From Novosphingobium album (ex Hu et al. 2023) (GTDB taxonomy: Bacteria > Pseudomonadota > Alphaproteobacteria > Sphingomonadales > Sphingomonadaceae), in contig NZ_JALHLE010000028.1 in NCBI RefSeq assembly GCF_022832385.1, forward strand, positions 1 through 64,000: DNA of 64,000 bases, read 5' to 3'. Positions 1-8,514 of this stretch are shown in pieces. Made by a program: the position numbers and the translations under genes. The notes below the pieces were generated by a model. It was not told the DNA's origin. It saw only the letters and a program-made list of their open reading frames with translations, and did not search any database. Every line of letters starts with the position of its first letter. Positions within the stretch are counted from its first letter, which is position 1.

Positions 1-3000
1 CGCCGTGCGATCTCGATCGTGAGAAGGTGCGTGGTGGCGCCGGTGCCGGGATCGGTCCGCAGGATCGTGTCGCTGATGACGCGGGCGCTGTCGGCCGTGA
101 TCGTCTCGACACCCACATCGAGGGTGCCGGCCTCGCGTGCCGCGGCAACGCGGGTTTCAACGAGGGTGAGATATTCCTCGAAGATCTTGTTCTGCAGCCC
201 GATCGGCAGGGCCAGCAGGCGATTGAGCCAGCGCTGGATCGGCGGCAAGTCTTCCTTCAGGACGCCGTCGCCCTCGGTGATCTCGAGCCCGCTCAGGTCA
301 ATGAACTCGGTCATGTTCGTGCTCTTGAGCTTGCCGAGATAGAGAAGGTGGAACCACGAGACGAGGGCGTCGCGCGCGTAATCGCTTTCAAGATTGTCGG
401 CGGGATCGAAGAGGCCCTGCCCTCCGGTCTGGCGCTGGCCGCGCGTGAGGGCGCCAAGGCTGTCGAGGCGGCGGGCGATCGTCGAGGTAAAGCGCAGCTC
501 GCCCTTGCAGTCGGTGGTGACAGGCCGGAACAGCGGCGTCGATGCCTGATGGGTGCGGTGCGTGCGACCGAGACCCTGAATGGCCCGGTCAGCGCGCCAG
601 CCCGGCTCGAGCAGGAAATGGGCGCGCCGGTGCTGGTTCACCGCGTCGAGGCTGGCATGGTAGGATCGGCCCGTGCCGCCTGCATCGGAGAAGACGAGAA
701 CCTTCTTCTGGTCATTCATGAAGGCGCTGGCCTCGGCCTGGCTGGTGCGCGGCGTGCGCGTCTCGACCTTCTGGCGGCCGTCCGGCCCGGTGATCAGGCG
801 CTTGGAACGCCCGGTGACTTCAGCAATCCGATCCGGCCCGAAATGTTCGATCAGGGCATCGAGACCCGACTTGATCGGCGGGAGCGCGCAAAGATGCTCG
901 ATCAGGTTGTCGCGCGCGGCGATGGCTTCGGGATTGTGGACCGGGTTGCCGTCCTTATCGCGCATGGGCCTGGAATGCTGGGCGCCGGTATCGTCCGTGA
1001 AGACCTCCATCTGATGAGTCGGAAAGGCACGCTTGAGGTAATCGACGATCTGGTCGGTGGGAGACAGCTCGATCTGCGGCTCGGCGCGTTCCTCGGCCGT
1101 CATCTCCGAAAGGCGCCTGTCGAGGATGGCCTCCGCCGTCGTCACCAGCTGCACGACTACGGAATGATCCTGCTTTAGGTGCTCCTCGATCGCCGCGATC
1201 ACGGTGGGGAGCTTCATCGAAAGCAGAACCTGACCGAAGAAGCGCTGGCGCGTGCCTTCCAGGCGCGAGCGAGCGGCGGCCTTCGCGCCCGAATTGAGCG
1301 TCTTCCCTTCAAGGGCGTCGACGACGTTCGTCGCTTCGAGTGCGGCGGCAAGATTGGTGTTGATGACCTGCCAGGCGCGGCAATAGGTGTCGTAGATCTC
1401 GATCTGGGCAGGTGTCAGTTCGTGGCGCAGCACTTCGTATTCGACGCCCGCGAAACTGAGCGCGCGCGCCGTGTAAAGGCCGAGCGCCTTGAGGTCGCGG
1501 GCCACCAGTTCCATCGCCGCGATGCCGCCCTGCCGGATATTGGAGATGAACGATTCCCGGTCGGGGAAGGAGGTTTCCGGCCCCCAGAGGCCGAGGCGCA
1601 CGGCGTAGGCGAGGTTATTGACGTCAGAGGCGCCAGTGGCGGAAGCGTAGAGGACACGCGCATCAGGAAGGTGGTTCTGCAGAAGGACGCCGCAGATGCC
1701 CTGCTGGGAGCCTTCGGTCTTGCCAAGGGCGCCCTCGCCGCCTGCGACACCGCCCATCTCGTGAGCCTCATCGAAAGCGATCACGCCATCGAAGTCGGGC
1801 CCTGCCCAATCGAGGATCTGCTGAAGGCGGGTTGCGTCCGAGCGGCCAGATCGCAGCCCCGGATAAGTGACGAACAGAGTGCCTTCGTCCATCGTGATGG
1901 GCTGGCCGATCTTCCAGTTCGAGAGCGGCTGCACGTCGGCCGAGAGGCCGCCAAGCGCGGTGACGTCGCGGCGGATGTCCTCGAGCAGCGGCTCGTTCTT
2001 GGTGATGAAGATGTGGCGTCGGCGGCCCTGCAGCTTGTTGTCGAGGATGCAGGCAGCGATCTGGCGGCCCTTGCCCGCGCCAGTGCCGTCGCCAAGGAAG
2101 AAGCCCTTGCGGTACTTGCGACCTTCAGGATCGATGTCGAGGCCAACGCCCTCCTTGGCAGGCTTGAAGGTGCCGGGCAGCGTCTGGCTCCATGCGTGGC
2201 CTGCATACACGACGGTCTCGAGCTGGGAGGAGGACAGGAGGCGTTCGCTGACGGTGCGCTCGGGCAGATGCGGGATGTGCGTGGGGATCGGTGCCGGGAT
2301 CGAACCCATCGCGACCGATTCAACGAGCGCGGTCGGGTGTTCGCCGGCGGCGTCAAAGACGATGCGGCTTGGCCGGTAGGGCAAGTAGACGCCGACCTGT
2401 TCGGCCAGAGGTGCGGGCTCTTTCAGCTTGCTATAGCCGACCGGCAGGACCGCATTGGCCTTGGGCGCGTGGTAGGGACGCGGAGCGGCCAGCTTGGTCT
2501 TGCGCGCGGCGCCGAACAGCGAAGTCGGTTTCGCAGGCACATGGTGAACCGGAAGGTTCGCGACGGGCTCGAGCTTGATGCGAGCCGGGATGTCGACGGT
2601 ATCGAGGAAGTCGAGGACGGCCGCGCGCTCGATGACCGCAGGCATGAGGTTGCCGGCGATCTTGTCGATGACATAGAGGCGAACGGCAATGTCGGTGCCG
2701 TGTTTCCTGTAGCAGTGCTGGAGTCGGAGCGATGCGCGCACGGTGCAACCGGCGAGGATCGCCTCGTAGGCCGTGCGCAGGCGGGCGCAGGGTCCGAACC
2801 AGTCGGGCATGATGGCCACGACGCGGCCGCCCGGGCTGACCCGCTTGATCGCGGCCTGCAGATGGCGGAGCGCCGCCAGGTCATCGGCGCCGCGGCCGAT
2901 GCTGCGCGAGAACGGCGGGTTCATGAGGACGACGCTCGGGCGCGGAAGATCCGCGTGAAGCGCGACCAGCGACGCGCCATCATTGGCGGTGATCGTTGCA

Positions 3001-3503
3001 TAGGGAAAGATGTGAGCGAGCCGATCACGGCGGCGCGGGTCGATTTCGTTGAGTTGGAGCGCGCGACCGCGCGGGGCCTGGGCGATCAAGAGGCCGTTGC
3101 CAGCGCTCGGTTCGAGCACGATGTCGTCGTCGCCGATCGCGGCGAGCAGCATGGCCAGCGCCGCGATGTCTGCGGGGGTCGAGAACTGCTGAAGCTCGAT
3201 TTGCTCCTCGCTTCGCACGGTCTGGGTCGGCAGGCGCTGCATCAGCGCGCTTGAGATGGCGATGTCTGCCAGTTTGTCGATACGATGCACATCGCTGGCG
3301 AGGTGAAGGGCAAGAGCGTGTTCGAGCATTTCGAAACTGTCACGCTGGGTCCAGTAGCCGTCTGCGTCGCTGCCTCCGAACGTCTCGGACATTGTCGCGT
3401 TGAGTTGGCGTCGCGTAACGGACCCGCCTACTGCAAAGTGCGCTGCGATCTTGCGTGCGGCCTGCGCGTCGTTGACGACGGTGTAATCGAGAAGATCGGA
3501 CAT
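1..3503 (-). CDS. Strawberry-notch family methylase-helicase (3' end outside window)
   Basis: Reading leftward from the ATG at 3503, the frame stays open to the window edge (about 1167 codons). Residues 130-200 carry an adenine-methyltransferase-like core: an EPSAGNG motif near 131 and NPPF at 195-198. A Sno-type helicase follows, with a GDGTGAGKGRQ nucleotide-binding motif near residue 465 and a DEAH box near 575. The ribosome site AAGGAG lies just upstream of the start. Proteins with this N-terminal methylase plus Sno helicase layout occur on conjugative plasmids; their role is not established. DNA remodelling or anti-restriction during transfer is an inference. The next gene upstream is a primase-like protein on the same strand. 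Confidence 0.85.
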   Translation of the reverse strand, partial: MSDLLDYTVVNDAQAARKIAAHFAVGGSVTRRQLNATMSETFGGSDADGYWTQRDSFEMLEHALALHLASDVHRIDKLADIAISSALMQRLPTQTVRSEEQIELQQFSTPADIAALAMLLAAIGDDDIVLEPSAGNGLLIAQAPRGRALQLNEIDPRRRDRLAHIFPYATITANDGASLVALHADLPRPSVVLMNPPFSRSIGRGADDLAALRHLQAAIKRVSPGGRVVAIMPDWFGPCARLRTAYEAILAGCTVRASLRLQHCYRKHGTDIAVRLYVIDKIAGNLMPAVIERAAVLDFLDTVDIPARIKLEPVANLPVHHVPAKPTSLFGAARKTKLAAPRPYHAPKANAVLPVGYSKLKEPAPLAEQVGVYLPYRPSRIVFDAAGEHPTALVESVAMGSIPAPIPTHIPHLPERTVSERLLSSSQLETVVYAGHAWSQTLPGTFKPAKEGVGLDIDPEGRKYRKGFFLGDGTGAGKGRQIAACILDNKLQGRRRHIFITKNEPLLEDIRRDVTALGGLSADVQPLSNWKIGQPITMDEGTLFVTYPGLRSGRSDATRLQQILDWAGPDFDGVIAFDEAHEMGGVAGGEGALGKTEGSQQGICGVLLQNHLPDARVLYASATGASDVNNLAYAVRLGLWGPETSFPDRESFISNIRQGGIAAMELVARDLKALGLYTARALSFAGVEYEVLRHELTPAQIEIYDTYCRAWQVINTNLAAALEATNVVDALEGKTLNSGAKAAARSRLEGTRQRFFGQVLLSMKLPTVIAAIEEHLKQDHSVVVQLVTTAEAILDRRLSEMTAEERAEPQIELSPTDQIVDYLKRAFPTHQMEVFTDDTGAQHSRPMRDKDGNPVHNPEAIAARDNLIEHLCALPPIKSGLDALIEHFGPDRIAEVTGRSKRLITGPDGRQKVETRTPRTSQAEASAFMNDQKKVLVFSDAGGTGRSYHASLDAVNQHRRAHFLLEPGWRADRAIQGLGRTHRTHQASTPLFRPVTTDCKGELRFTSTIARRLDSLGALTRGQRQTGGQGLFDPADNLESDYARDALVSWFHLLYLGKLKSTNMTEFIDLSGLEITEGDGVLKEDLPPIQRWLNRLLALPIGLQNKIFEEYLTLVETRVAAAREAGTLDVGVETITADSARVISDTILRTDPGTGATTHLLTIEIAR

Positions 3504-3514
3504 GGAGGTCTCCT

Positions 3515-3545
3515 TGGGGTATCTGCGGCTTCGCAGATCACCCCA
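3515..3545 (-). promoter_or_regulatory. Hairpin in the leader of the Sno-family gene
   Basis: The arms 3515-3527 and 3532-3545 pair over 13 bp with one bulged base around a GCTT loop. The hairpin ends a few bases before the AAGGAG ribosome site and the ATG at 3503. It could affect translation or message stability. There is no T-run, so it is not a classic terminator. The role is inferred from position only. Confidence 0.45.
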
Positions 3546-3716
3546 CACTCCCCCCTCTCCTCTTTTGCTTTCGATGCGTGTTGAACGATTTGGGTCGGCT
3601 AGGAACCAGGGATGTTCGCCTGCCGTAGGCCGGCGAGCGATTGTTCTGTGCGGATGCCGATTTTGTGTTGTCGGATGTACGCGGCTGCGAGGATACGTGA
3701 CCGCGGGCAATGATCG

Positions 3717-4559
3717 TTAGGGTCGTTTCGGCGCGATGATGTCGGCCCAATCGTTGAACCCATCGGGGCATGGAAGCATGTCGATGGGGACATCTTCGGT
3801 GCTGCGTTCCGCAATTGCCGTGTTGGCCAGGGAGATGGCTTGGGCCTGATTGTCCGGGAGCAGTGTGATACCCTTGATGTGGCTTGGAGGCGTGACGATA
3901 CTAAAGTTGCGCTCGCCAAAACATGTGGCGCCAGGCAGCGCTTTGATCTGTTGGAAAGCGCAGGCCGTCTCGAAACCTTCCGCAAGATGGAGTTTCGTAC
4001 CGGGATGATAGCTTGGCCAGATACCGCCTCGGGAATTGCCCAGCATCATTCGTGCGGTCCGCTCAGCAGTAGTGGGATCGAGAAACTGACGCTGGATTGC
4101 GCAAAGTTGGCCTAACCTGAAAACGCCTACGATGAGTGCCGGGAGGTATTGGACGTCCCTCCCCTTCCCCTTTGGGCAACGCGGATGAAAACGGACGTCT
4201 TTGGGGATGAACGTGATGCCCCGGATCTCCTTCAGGTAACGCTCGGCGAGTGTTCCACTGATCGGCCCGGCTTGCTCCCAGATCTGCCTAAATGAGGTAT
4301 TGGGTAAGCGGTGTGGAGCGACCGTTGGATTCTGGTCCTCTACCGATCGCCCGAGGACGCGGCGGATCGATGACATGACTGCTTGCCCGGAACAGCCGGC
4401 AAAGCAGTGGACGAGGATGGACCGGCGGCCCTGCTTGATGCTGAGGCTGGGCTTCCGGTCATTATGCGCGGGGCATCTGCACAAGGCGTAATGGCCGTGC
4501 CATTGGCCGCCGAGACGTTTGACAATATCCAGGGTTTCCGATGTCGGGTTGTGCGTCAC
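3717..4559 (-). CDS. CHC2 zinc finger / Toprim primase-like protein
   Basis: This 280-residue protein starts at a GTG preceded by GAGGAG. The N-terminus has a primase-type zinc finger: C29-P-A-H32, then the CFAGC segment at 52-56. A Toprim-like half follows, with EGFETA near residue 195 supplying the metal-binding Glu and a later LPDN motif. Plasmid proteins of this type are thought to act in plasmid or transferred-strand replication, but they lack the helicase part of replicative primases. It lies upstream of the Sno-family gene on the same strand, 213 bp away. The family call is confident; the physiological role is inferred. Confidence 0.8.
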   Translation of the reverse strand: MTHNPTSETLDIVKRLGGQWHGHYALCRCPAHNDRKPSLSIKQGRRSILVHCFAGCSGQAVMSSIRRVLGRSVEDQNPTVAPHRLPNTSFRQIWEQAGPISGTLAERYLKEIRGITFIPKDVRFHPRCPKGKGRDVQYLPALIVGVFRLGQLCAIQRQFLDPTTAERTARMMLGNSRGGIWPSYHPGTKLHLAEGFETACAFQQIKALPGATCFGERNFSIVTPPSHIKGITLLPDNQAQAISLANTAIAERSTEDVPIDMLPCPDGFNDWADIIAPKRP

Positions 4560-4844
4560 GGGATCTTCTCCTCAAATTACGCCCTTCCCTTTCCTCGCTT
4601 CCCTCAAAAGCTGTTGCAGCGTGGTACTGCTACCAAACCGGCGTAGTACATCTAATTCTAGAAAATTTCTCGTGAATACTATATTTATGCATTGAGCCAT
4701 ATTTTATATATTTTGAGTATTTGGGGATAAGATTGGTTAATAATATTTAATTACAGGGGTGTTGCTATAGAGGTGTCTCCAAGGCTATCACCCAACATCC
4801 ACATGGGGGAGCCCTGTTTCTCTCACGAGTGACGGGGCTTCATT
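4560..4844. other. AT-rich intergenic region
   Basis: This 285-bp stretch has no convincing gene. Positions about 4648-4760 are strikingly AT-rich compared with the surrounding high-GC DNA and contain runs such as TATATATTTTGAG and TTAATAATATTTAATTA. It may hold the promoter of the primase-like gene, or a DNA-unwinding or nucleoid-protein site. Nothing in it decides between these. Confidence 0.5.
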
Positions 4845-6161
4845 TTAAGCATCATCTATCATCTGTTCTAGTGATGCCATGACATCGCCATTTTCGAGAT
4901 CACGGACATCCAATGTCATAGTCCGGTGAAACTCCTCGAAACGTTTGCGTTCAAGGGCTTTCATTTCAAGATATTGTGGGCTTCGCTCCCTGAGGAGCTG
5001 GATCGCAAAGTCAGCCTCGAGCCCTGTCCTGTGATCGAGAAATGCCACGATCGCGTCTGGTCTTACCATCCCGGCATGCGTGACGACGTCGAATAGCGGT
5101 TTTTTGACGGCTAGTTCGACACGTTTGCGGCGCATCTTGTATTGAAGCGTGGTGAGCGTTTCAAGGAGAACGCGATCACTATGCCGGTCGACGGGTATGA
5201 ACCTGTTTCCCTTGAACACTGGCTGCGCGTAGGCCCGTAACGGCAGGTATCCCTCACGCGGATTGTGTTCGCCGATAACGACCAAAGCGATGAAGGGTGG
5301 TTCGACCTTGGCGCGAATGATGCCGGTGTGCTGTATGCGATTTCGAATATCGAGGTCGCCCAACCCCGTGTGAATGGTCGTGCCTGAAATGGCATGAGCC
5401 TCAAGGACGAGAAATGCCTGTGGTGCATGTCCTTCGGGCCAGGCGCGTTCCGCTTCGCGCAATCGTGCTTGTACCCGACGGGATTCCCATTGCTTCACGT
5501 TGAAATAGAGATGATCCGATAATTTGACGTGGGGCGCGATTTCAAAACGTTCGGCCGCGGCATGAAGACGAGCGAATTCATGGTTCAACCCGTGATTAGG
5601 TGATCCGTGCGGAGGAAGCGGGGGCAAGACATTTGTGTGTCCCGCCTCCAGAAGCATCCACATCAAGCGACCCAGACGTGGTATGGCAACTCCGCGACTG
5701 CGATCGTCAGGATCATCCTCAAGCGGCTTCTGGGCTAGTTTTTCAGGCGCCTCTTTGTGGGCTGAGAAGAGTCCTTTGGGATATTCGATCTCAAAAAGGC
5801 TGTCGTTTGGGCGTTCGCGAATCCTGTCAGGTGAAGGGGGGAGATAGAGAGGGCAGCGACGATGGTGATGCGGTCTGCCGGTGAGACGGCGGAGGTAATA
5901 GGTTTCAGCTTCCGACAGATATGCCGGGCTGATGAGCGGAGGTGTCTGCTCGTGGCTCAAACAGTCGCAGGCGATCCATTGAGCGTTTTCTCGAGCGGTG
6001 ACGACGAGAGAAACAGCCGCTCGATGATCGGCGTCGGAACCGCTTCCAACGTACCAGCGCACCAGGGCGCTGCGTAAGGCCTCCGGTATAGCAGTCCGGC
6101 TTTTGAGGCCATTGGTGTCACGAGGTACGATCCACACGGTTTCCGATCCCGGGAAATGCAA
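4845..6161 (-). CDS. Unassigned plasmid protein with Cys-rich N-terminal motif
   Basis: A 438-residue soluble protein is predicted from a TTG at 6161, so the start is uncertain. A CDC pair at residues 65-67 and a His-rich segment ending in C103 could bind metal. The segment SPAYLSEAETYYLRRL lies between them. The overall layout reminds me of DUF1173 plasmid proteins, but I cannot confirm this. The C-terminal third is charged and helical. Codon use and length suggest a real gene. It lies between the primase-like gene and the replication origin on the same strand as both neighbours. No function is assigned. Confidence 0.65.
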   Translation of the reverse strand: MHFPGSETVWIVPRDTNGLKSRTAIPEALRSALVRWYVGSGSDADHRAAVSLVVTARENAQWIACDCLSHEQTPPLISPAYLSEAETYYLRRLTGRPHHHRRCPLYLPPSPDRIRERPNDSLFEIEYPKGLFSAHKEAPEKLAQKPLEDDPDDRSRGVAIPRLGRLMWMLLEAGHTNVLPPLPPHGSPNHGLNHEFARLHAAAERFEIAPHVKLSDHLYFNVKQWESRRVQARLREAERAWPEGHAPQAFLVLEAHAISGTTIHTGLGDLDIRNRIQHTGIIRAKVEPPFIALVVIGEHNPREGYLPLRAYAQPVFKGNRFIPVDRHSDRVLLETLTTLQYKMRRKRVELAVKKPLFDVVTHAGMVRPDAIVAFLDHRTGLEADFAIQLLRERSPQYLEMKALERKRFEEFHRTMTLDVRDLENGDVMASLEQMIDDA

Positions 6162-6263
6162 GCCGTTCCAAGTATGTTCTCATATCAAGGAAAGCGGTAC
6201 TGTCCAAGGCTCGAATGGTTGAGGGCTGAGGAGGTTGATGAAATGCTGGGGAGGTGATTGTTT

Positions 6264-6324
6264 GCAGGAGCCTCCTGCCCTGCCCTAACAATGCGTTGAT
6301 GTGCTGCAGGTAGGAGAATCTCCT
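6264..6324. repeat. Two AGGAG/CTCCT palindromes near the origin
   Basis: GCAGGAG-C-CTCCTGC lies at 6264-6278 and AGGAGA-A-TCTCCT at 6312-6324, centres 47 bp apart. Both share an AGGAG/CTCCT core. They may be binding sites for a plasmid regulator or ParB. A third short hairpin, CCGCC-GCA-GGCGG, is at 6348-6360. Confidence 0.4.
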
Positions 6325-6460
6325 TTCCTGATCTCATATCGAAGATCCCGCCGCAGGCGGAATGCGCGTTAGTGGTGTTAAGGGTGAAGTTAAAGAGTTA
6401 GCGGCATTTCCCAGCGCAGAACTTGTCCAGAAAACCGGCGAGTCGCTGGTTGTGGACAGA

Positions 6461-6543
6461 TTCTGAAAACACGTCGGATTCGATCTGAAAGTACGTTGCG
6501 GCTGATTTGAAAACACGTCGATCCGCATCTGAAAGTACGTTGG
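6461..6543 (+). repeat. Four-copy 22-bp iteron array
   Basis: The core TGAAA(A/G)(C/T)ACGT(C/T)G recurs with its TGAAA at 6464, 6486, 6508 and 6530, an exact 22-bp period of two helical turns. Copies alternate between a TGAAAACACGTCG form (1st and 3rd) and a TGAAAGTACGTTG form (2nd and 4th). Such arrays bind the RepA initiator. The regular phasing and the adjacent DnaA box strongly support an origin. Confidence 0.85.
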
Positions 6544-6555
6544 CCAAGGGCGCGG

Positions 6556-6564
6556 TGTGGATAA
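6556..6564 (-). promoter_or_regulatory. DnaA box
   Basis: The minus strand reads TTATCCACA, the consensus DnaA box, 13 bp after the last iteron. A weaker match (CTGTCCACA) sits before the array near 6450. Their position suggests recruitment of host DnaA to the plasmid origin. Confidence 0.75.
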
Positions 6565-6651
6565 CTCAGCCGGATGTCGCGAGCATGATGGCTTATGATG
6601 TTGGAATTGCGGCGGATGTATGGGGTGTCTGGCATCTGCGAAGGCTTGAGG

Positions 6652-6699
6652 AACGTGTTTTCGGGAACGTGTGTCAAACGTCGTATCGTGTTTTCGGGA
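6652..6699 (-). repeat. Inverted iteron copies
   Basis: CGTGTTTTCGGGA occurs at about 6654-6666 and 6687-6699, the reverse complement of the CTGAAAACACG iteron core with one change. The copies are 33 bp apart. They resemble the inverted sites used for initiator autoregulation or copy-number handcuffing, though here they are downstream of repA, not at its promoter. Confidence 0.6.
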
Positions 6700-6940
6700 A
6701 GGTCGATCTTCTCGATTCTCGGCGGTTCATGTCGGGTTGGCGTGGTTGTTGACATGAATCGCGGTGTGAACGCGCGAGAGGAGGCATAAGCGCCTCAATC
6801 GCGCGCATTTTGGCGATCTATTCCACGTTCGAGTGATGGCTCCGTACCTTTGAATTAGGCAGGGAAGGGGGCCTAACACACTGTCTACCTTCGACGGCGT
6901 TGCAAAGGTAGGCGCGGGCGGATCGATGAATTGTCCGATT

Positions 6941-6956
6941 CCTGAAAACACGTCGG
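6941..6956 (+). repeat. Isolated iteron near the repA 3' end
   Basis: CCTGAAAACACGTCGG matches the first iteron of the array over its core. It lies 96 bp before the repA stop codon position, in the same orientation as the array. Confidence 0.6.
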
Positions 6957-7051
6957 CGCGACCGTGGGCCAGGCATTTGCGTGGGGAGGGGCCCGGGAGG
7001 GCAGAGGATGAGGGCAGCGGTCTCGTGTGCAGGGCGAGAGGCGCGAGACGT

Positions 7052-8374
7052 TTAACCTTGTCGAAGTTGATATTTGTTGCGCTCGTGATGCTTGCGCATG
7101 AACCCTAGAAAGCGCTTCGAGTAGTTGTGCGGCAATTCCTCGGGATTTGCGTTGAGAAACGCGTCGAAGGTTTTCATCATAACGTCGAGGTCCCAGCCAG
7201 GGCACTCGGTTCTTATGGCGTGGTATACGCCTGGATCGAGTATTCGCTCTGCTCGGGTGGTGGCGCTCCGTTTCCTTTGGCCCGACGGTTCGCTAGAGGC
7301 CGCTCCTGCAGGAGTTTCGAGGTCGTTTGCCTTCAGCAGGTCGGCTACGTTGGCAATCACGTTTCGAGCGGCTTCGACACTCACAAATTCATTATCGGGT
7401 GCATCTGAAGTACGTTGTTGTGCAGGACGCGAGACGGCGGTGCGCTCGGGTTCAATGGCCCGGGAAGCGGAGCGCAGGGCAGGGGGCTCTTGATCATCAC
7501 ATGGCGGCTCCTCCTTGAGGAACTTGCGCATTACCATCTTGAGTTTTGGCCTTGCGGTGTCGGGATCGATGACCTCAAGGCTAATGTCTGGAAGGCTGTT
7601 CGCTCTGGCGAGCTCGATAATCTTGTTTTTGAAGGAGGGCAGCGAACTTTCGCTGCCGCTCTTTTGATGGAGTGTTTCAAATCCGATCGTGAAGCCGTTT
7701 GCTCCGTTGCCGCCGGCGTGTTTTCGGCTCGCGCGATAGAGCCACTTGCCAAGACCGCTGGTGATCTCGAAGTAGAGAGGAGAGATGGCGAGGATGTTGC
7801 GTTGGTCCATAATGCCATCAAAGAACCATTTGGACAGCGTGATTTCCATCCCGAGCGAGCGTTGCGTGCGCTCGTCAACAAGATGGGTATAGCTGTCGAT
7901 CCAGGAGAATGTCGTTTCGCGGGTCTTTGAGTTCGCGCGGATGTTCGTCTTGATGGTCGTGGCTTGAAGGCGGTCCAATGCCGCAACCAGGCGTTCATAG
8001 GCACGGCCGCTCACACCCCAGCAGATACGCTTGAGGAGGTCGCCAGGTTGGATGCGGATCGAAGGGGAGAGGTCGTTTTCCCCTCGCTCGCGCAGCTCAT
8101 TAAGGTGCGAGGCGAGGTAGATCATGATGTCCGCGTCCCAGATCGTTGCCATGCCGTATTGAGGATTGGCCGAGACGTTGACGCGAACGGATTTGTCGGG
8201 GCTGACGTAGTCGATAGGCTTTAGCCGCTTCCTCTTGGAGAGGCTGAAGAAGGGTCGCTGCATTGTCTCCTGATAGTCGCGAAGGGATATGTCGCTGAAA
8301 TCGGGCAGCGTGAAGAACATTTCGAACTGGACGGGCCTCCCGTCTATGATCGTGGTTGTGTTCTTGTTTGACAC
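7052..8374 (-). CDS. repA: Replication initiator RepA (RPA family)
   Basis: The 440-residue product from a GTG start has the RPA initiator pattern. It has a conserved N-terminal winged-helix region with the DIMIYLASHL segment near residue 85 and LLKRICWGVSGRAYERL near 115, and a second winged-helix part ending near residue 290. A variable, charged C-terminal tail follows. It should bind the iterons in the adjacent oriV and open the origin. It is the third gene of a parA-parB-repA series on the minus strand, with a perfect palindrome 26 bp before its start. Confidence in family is high. Confidence 0.9.
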   Translation of the reverse strand: MSNKNTTTIIDGRPVQFEMFFTLPDFSDISLRDYQETMQRPFFSLSKRKRLKPIDYVSPDKSVRVNVSANPQYGMATIWDADIMIYLASHLNELRERGENDLSPSIRIQPGDLLKRICWGVSGRAYERLVAALDRLQATTIKTNIRANSKTRETTFSWIDSYTHLVDERTQRSLGMEITLSKWFFDGIMDQRNILAISPLYFEITSGLGKWLYRASRKHAGGNGANGFTIGFETLHQKSGSESSLPSFKNKIIELARANSLPDISLEVIDPDTARPKLKMVMRKFLKEEPPCDDQEPPALRSASRAIEPERTAVSRPAQQRTSDAPDNEFVSVEAARNVIANVADLLKANDLETPAGAASSEPSGQRKRSATTRAERILDPGVYHAIRTECPGWDLDVMMKTFDAFLNANPEELPHNYSKRFLGFMRKHHERNKYQLRQG

Positions 8375-8400
8375 TGCGTGAACCTATCTGAGGAGCGGCG

Positions 8401-8418
8401 TTTCCCACGCGTGGGAAA
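8401..8418. promoter_or_regulatory. Perfect 18-bp palindrome, candidate parS or operator
   Basis: TTTCCCACG is followed directly by its reverse complement CGTGGGAAA. It lies in the 140-bp gap between parB and repA, upstream of the repA start. Palindromes of this size next to parAB are typical of ParB-binding centromere sites; it could also regulate repA. A related sequence occurs at 13837-13854 near repC. Confidence 0.65.
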
Positions 8419-8514
8419 TTCAACGTATGTATATGAAAATCAAGACGAAACCGTGCAATTTTGGCGTTCAAAATGTCGACAAGCGGTGCCGGGAATGCCG
8501 TCAATGTCGAGGCG

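Larger units (their letters stand above)
6162..7051. other. Candidate vegetative replication origin (oriV)
   Basis: This 890-bp gene-free region downstream of repA contains a four-copy 22-bp iteron array, a perfect DnaA box next to it, inverted iteron copies, a further iteron near the repA end and two small palindromes. This is the usual content of an iteron-controlled origin served by an RPA-type initiator. Short open frames here are antisense or chance frames running through the repeats. Confidence 0.75.

Noticed and set aside
27..3254. Two long plus-strand open frames
   Set aside because: They are antisense to the Sno-family gene, which has coherent motifs on the minus strand; high GC gives long shadow frames.
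6390..6755. Minus-strand frame of 121 codons across the iterons
   Set aside because: It runs through the repeat array and its translation simply reflects the repeats; no ribosome site or family pattern.
7402..7416. Iteron-like word inside repA (ATCTGAAGTACGTTG)
   Set aside because: It lacks one base of the iteron and lies within coding sequence; probably chance, though binding is not excluded.
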